Assembly: GCA_021399445.1 (NCBI GenBank) | Contig: JAJTUQ010000004.1 | Location: forward strand, 5,580,001-5,644,000 | Direction of reading: 5' to 3' | Origin: Xylogone sp. PMI_703 | Lineage: Eukaryota; Ascomycota; Leotiomycetes | Length of the DNA: 64,000 nt | Shown here: piece after piece, positions 61,779-64,000 of the stretch | Position numbering within the stretch: position 1 is the first letter of the stretch | Layout of the letters: each line of letters opens with the position of its first letter | The notes under the pieces: generated by a model | What the model saw: only the letters and a program-made list of their open reading frames with translations | What the model was told of the DNA's origin: nothing | The model's database searches: none | Translations under genes and position numbers: made by a program

Positions 61779-62983
61779 TCAAAGACTGAATCCATCATGT
61801 CGAGGAGGGTCACAAAATCTCCACAGACCCGCCTTCTCAGCAGCTTGCCGAACAGACATAACCTCATCCTTGGTCACAGCACGATTTATCTCGGCATACC
61901 TCATGTCACCAGCCTCTTTTCGGGTTTCAACAGTCTCTACACTGCTATGGGCCATTGTAGGCCCATGAGAACGTTTTGGTTTCCCTACATGGGCATCAGG
62001 GTGATACTGTTCCATAATATTGGTGAATACATCTCTTGAGACATTATCAGCAAGCCATTTCATAATCTCCATCCCCTCGGTTTCATATCCTGGCATAACA
62101 AGATGGCGTACTAGAAGTCCCTTCTTCGCAATTCCATCAGGTGTAAAGCAAAGATCACCAACTTGAGCATACATAGCCTTTATGCTTTCCATTGCGGTTT
62201 CAGTATAGTTATCCGCCTTTAGCAGGCGTCTTGATGTGGAATTATTCCATACTTTGAAATCCGGAAGATAGATATCCACAAGCCCATTTAGAAGCTCTAT
62301 GGATGCCAATGAATCAAAGGCCGATGTATTATACACGATTGGCACCTGTAACCCCAATTCTCGAGCGTGAAGAATCGATAGTACCACTTGCGGTACTACG
62401 TGTTCAGGGGTGATGAGATTGATATTGTGGACGTGCCCAACATTCTGTAACTTGAGGTACCACTCGGCAAGTTCTTCAGGTGTGAGGTCTTGGCCATTTC
62501 GCTGATGGGCAATATCATGGTTTTGGCAGAAGACACATCTGAGATTACAACCTGAAAAGAAAACCGCTCCAGAACCATTATGGCCTTGGATACAGGGTTC
62601 TAGAAAAGCAGACTTGTAAATAGACTATTCAAAAATATAAACGAAGATTTAAACGTGTTTCAGAAAGACTTCCTACCTTCTCCAAAATGAGGAGCAATGA
62701 CATTTACCTTCACGGTTTCGGCGCCAATGAGGCAGGTTCCGGTTTTCTCATATCGATTGACGCCACACAACCTTGGGCATAGATTGCAATTTCGTAGATG
62801 AGCGTATGCTGCTGATCTTTTCTTTGAAGCGTCGATGGATGAGAGCAGATGATACCTTGGAATATAATCGTCAAGTAGAAATGGAGGGGCCAAGTGGAGT
62901 CTCCTATATCCTGGCTGGAGACTCGCTTTTATTGGCACCTGAACACTTTTAAAACCATTTCGTATCCCCTTTGATACCAACAT
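61779..62983 (-). CDS. PflX-like radical SAM protein (COG1313 type)
   Basis: An iron-sulphur SAM enzyme related to pyruvate formate-lyase activating proteins; its substrate in fungi is unknown. I read exon 1 as 62983-62677 and exon 2 as 62599-61779, giving 375 residues. The radical SAM motif is C120-x3-C124-x2-C127 in SGCNLRCVFCQN, preceded by GHNGSGAVFFSGC. An N-terminal cysteine set C66, C69, C73 and C84 (CNLCPRLCGVNRYEKTGTC) is also typical of PflX and could hold a second cluster. Other blocks are VYNTSAFD, DIYLPDFKVW and RHLVMPGY. The N-terminus is basic and Asp/Glu-poor for 30 residues, suggesting mitochondrial import. No glycyl radical enzyme lies nearby. It shares a 307-bp divergent promoter with MLH1. 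Confidence 0.9.
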
Positions 62984-63290
62984 GGCTCTGAAGCTCCTTT
63001 AATACATCAAGTCTCCGGCGTTAATTTGCCAGAAGTAAATCTCCAAACTGAATGTTTGAGGATAACATGCGGCATTCGAATCGGCAGCCGTAGAAATATC
63101 GAAGTCACATGAGACCGCGTCAATCCCGCGCGGGGCAGTCCCTGATCCATTTCACGTCACCGCTGTGTATTATTAACCACGAAACTCCATCAATTATCCA
63201 GTGCCTGTTCTGCTTTTTTTAATATCTTTAGTTCATAGTATTTTCTTTCACCGTCAAATTTAATTCGACTTATGTTAACCGAACTAGTGG
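62984..63290. promoter_or_regulatory. Divergent promoter of the radical SAM gene and mlh1
   Basis: A 307-bp gap between outward-facing starts. It includes CGCGT (63117-63121) and CGCGCGG (63129-63135), possible MCB-like cell-cycle sites for a DNA repair gene, but this is speculative. Confidence 0.45.
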
Positions 63291-64000
63291 ATGGCTGAAC
63301 CCATGATTATGGAAGGAGAAGCTTCCAGGGGTATCAAGAGGAAAGCAGATGATGCTATTCTTGAATCGAAGGGTCCGAAGAGGATCAGGGTAAGCTAAAA
63401 CCATATTTTTGTGATTTTCTCATAATTCTAATTTCAAAAAGGCGCTTGATCAAGATGTGGTTAATAAGATTGCTGCTGGAGAGATCATTGTTGCCCCAGT
63501 TCATGCCCTGAAAGAGCTTATAGAGAACTCCGTGGATGCAGGCTCAACTTCTATCGAAATCCTTGTGAAGGATGGCGGATTAAAGTTGTTGCAAATCACG
63601 GATAATGGACATGGAATCAATGTATGTCATGTCCTCTCACTCCGCCTAGCATCCTGCTAAAGATGCAAAGAAAGAAGATCTTTCGATATTATGCGAGCGA
63701 TTTACAACATCAAAGCTTAAAGAATTTGAGGATTTAACTTCTATCAATACATACGGCTTTCGAGGTGAAGCTCTTGCAAGTATTAGTCATATTGCTCATC
63801 TGACCGTTACTACTAAAACTAAGGAGTCAAATTGTGCCTGGAGAGCACATTATGATGGAGGTCACTTAGCCCCTGCAAAACCTGGACAAAGTGCAGATCC
63901 CAGACCGACAGCAGGGCGCCAAGGGACTCAGATTACAGTTGAAGATCTCTTTTACAATGTCCCAACCCGTCGCCGAGCCTTTAGATCCCCTTCGGAAGAA
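63291..64000 (+). CDS. mlh1: DNA mismatch repair protein MLH1 (partial, N-terminal 203 residues)
   Basis: A MutL-family ATPase that pairs with PMS1/MLH3 in mismatch repair. I read exons 63291-63389, 63442-63621 and 63671 to the window edge, 203 residues in view. The GHKL ATPase motifs are intact: motif [13 protein letters not shown]...LIENSVDAG, motif II DNGHGI, then FTTSKL and the [14 protein letters not shown] block; VPTRRRAF near the edge is the lid region. The catalytic Glu of motif I (ELIEN) is present. Exon 1 is a 33-residue leader, absent from many MLH1 proteins, that carries a basic KRKADD...GPKRIR stretch resembling a bipartite nuclear signal. The frame is still open at base 64000. 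Confidence 0.96.

Noticed and set aside
61797..62039. 80-codon open frame on the plus strand at 61797-62039
   Set aside because: It is antisense to the conserved radical SAM coding sequence and has no homology of its own.

Overview
The window is nuclear DNA of a filamentous ascomycete (Pezizomycotina). The signs are genes split by many short GT-AG introns (about 45-120 nt) with CTAAC/CTAAT-like branch points, a head-to-head pair of chitin synthases that carry myosin-like heads, an external alternative NADH dehydrogenase with an EF-hand, and a PTS1-bearing peroxisomal Lon. The proteins look most like those of Leotiomycetes, but that is recall-based and not proven. No CRISPR array, rRNA, insertion sequence or intact transposon was seen.

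Layout. 1-5534 (-): class V chitin synthase with an ATPase-competent myosin head (csmA type), its C-terminus cut by the window edge. 5535-8798: a 3.3 kb shared, GTAC-rich divergent promoter. 8799-14262 (+): class VII chitin synthase (csmB type). 15574-17722 (+): external NADH dehydrogenase. 18202-19588 (-): ribosome-biogenesis factor Nop53. 19921-20828 (+): Rab6/Ypt6. 21497-22538 (+): Kei1 subunit of inositolphosphorylceramide synthase. 23300-24609 (+): ER SNARE Ufe1. 25521-27093 (+): aspartate aminotransferase. 27580-28294 (+): a broken half copy of GAPDH. 28664-29897 (-): GID-complex subunit Gid8. 30344-32106 (+): uridine kinase with a UPRT-like domain. 32445-35758 (+): peroxisomal Lon, ten exons.

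35759-45549 is a gene-poor stretch of almost 10 kb. It ends at a Zn(II)2Cys6/PAS-like transcription factor (45550-48672, +) whose zinc cluster is split by an 8-nt microexon and a 1.23 kb intron. Then come a NECAP-like protein (50466-51311, -), eIF2B-alpha (51905-53071, +), an unrecognised protein (53685-54677, -), a type II membrane glycosyltransferase-like protein (55753-57932, +), another unrecognised protein (58748-60003, +), an intron-containing tRNA-Val (60542-60631, +), a small DUF202 membrane protein (60801-61528, +), a PflX-like radical SAM protein (61779-62983, -) and the start of MLH1 (63291-64000, +).

Functional links are few. csmA and csmB very probably share regulation for cell-wall synthesis. 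Ypt6, Kei1 and Ufe1 are three consecutive early-secretory genes. The rest looks like ordinary housekeeping order. All multi-exon models were built by hand from splice signals, reading-frame phase and family conservation; no transcript data were available. I did not find a clear new multi-gene system. The most unusual items are the microexon/long-intron transcription factor with its huge upstream desert, periodic GTAC arrays, an ATG-only coding exon, a pseudogene that keeps an intron fossil, and the orphan radical SAM protein.
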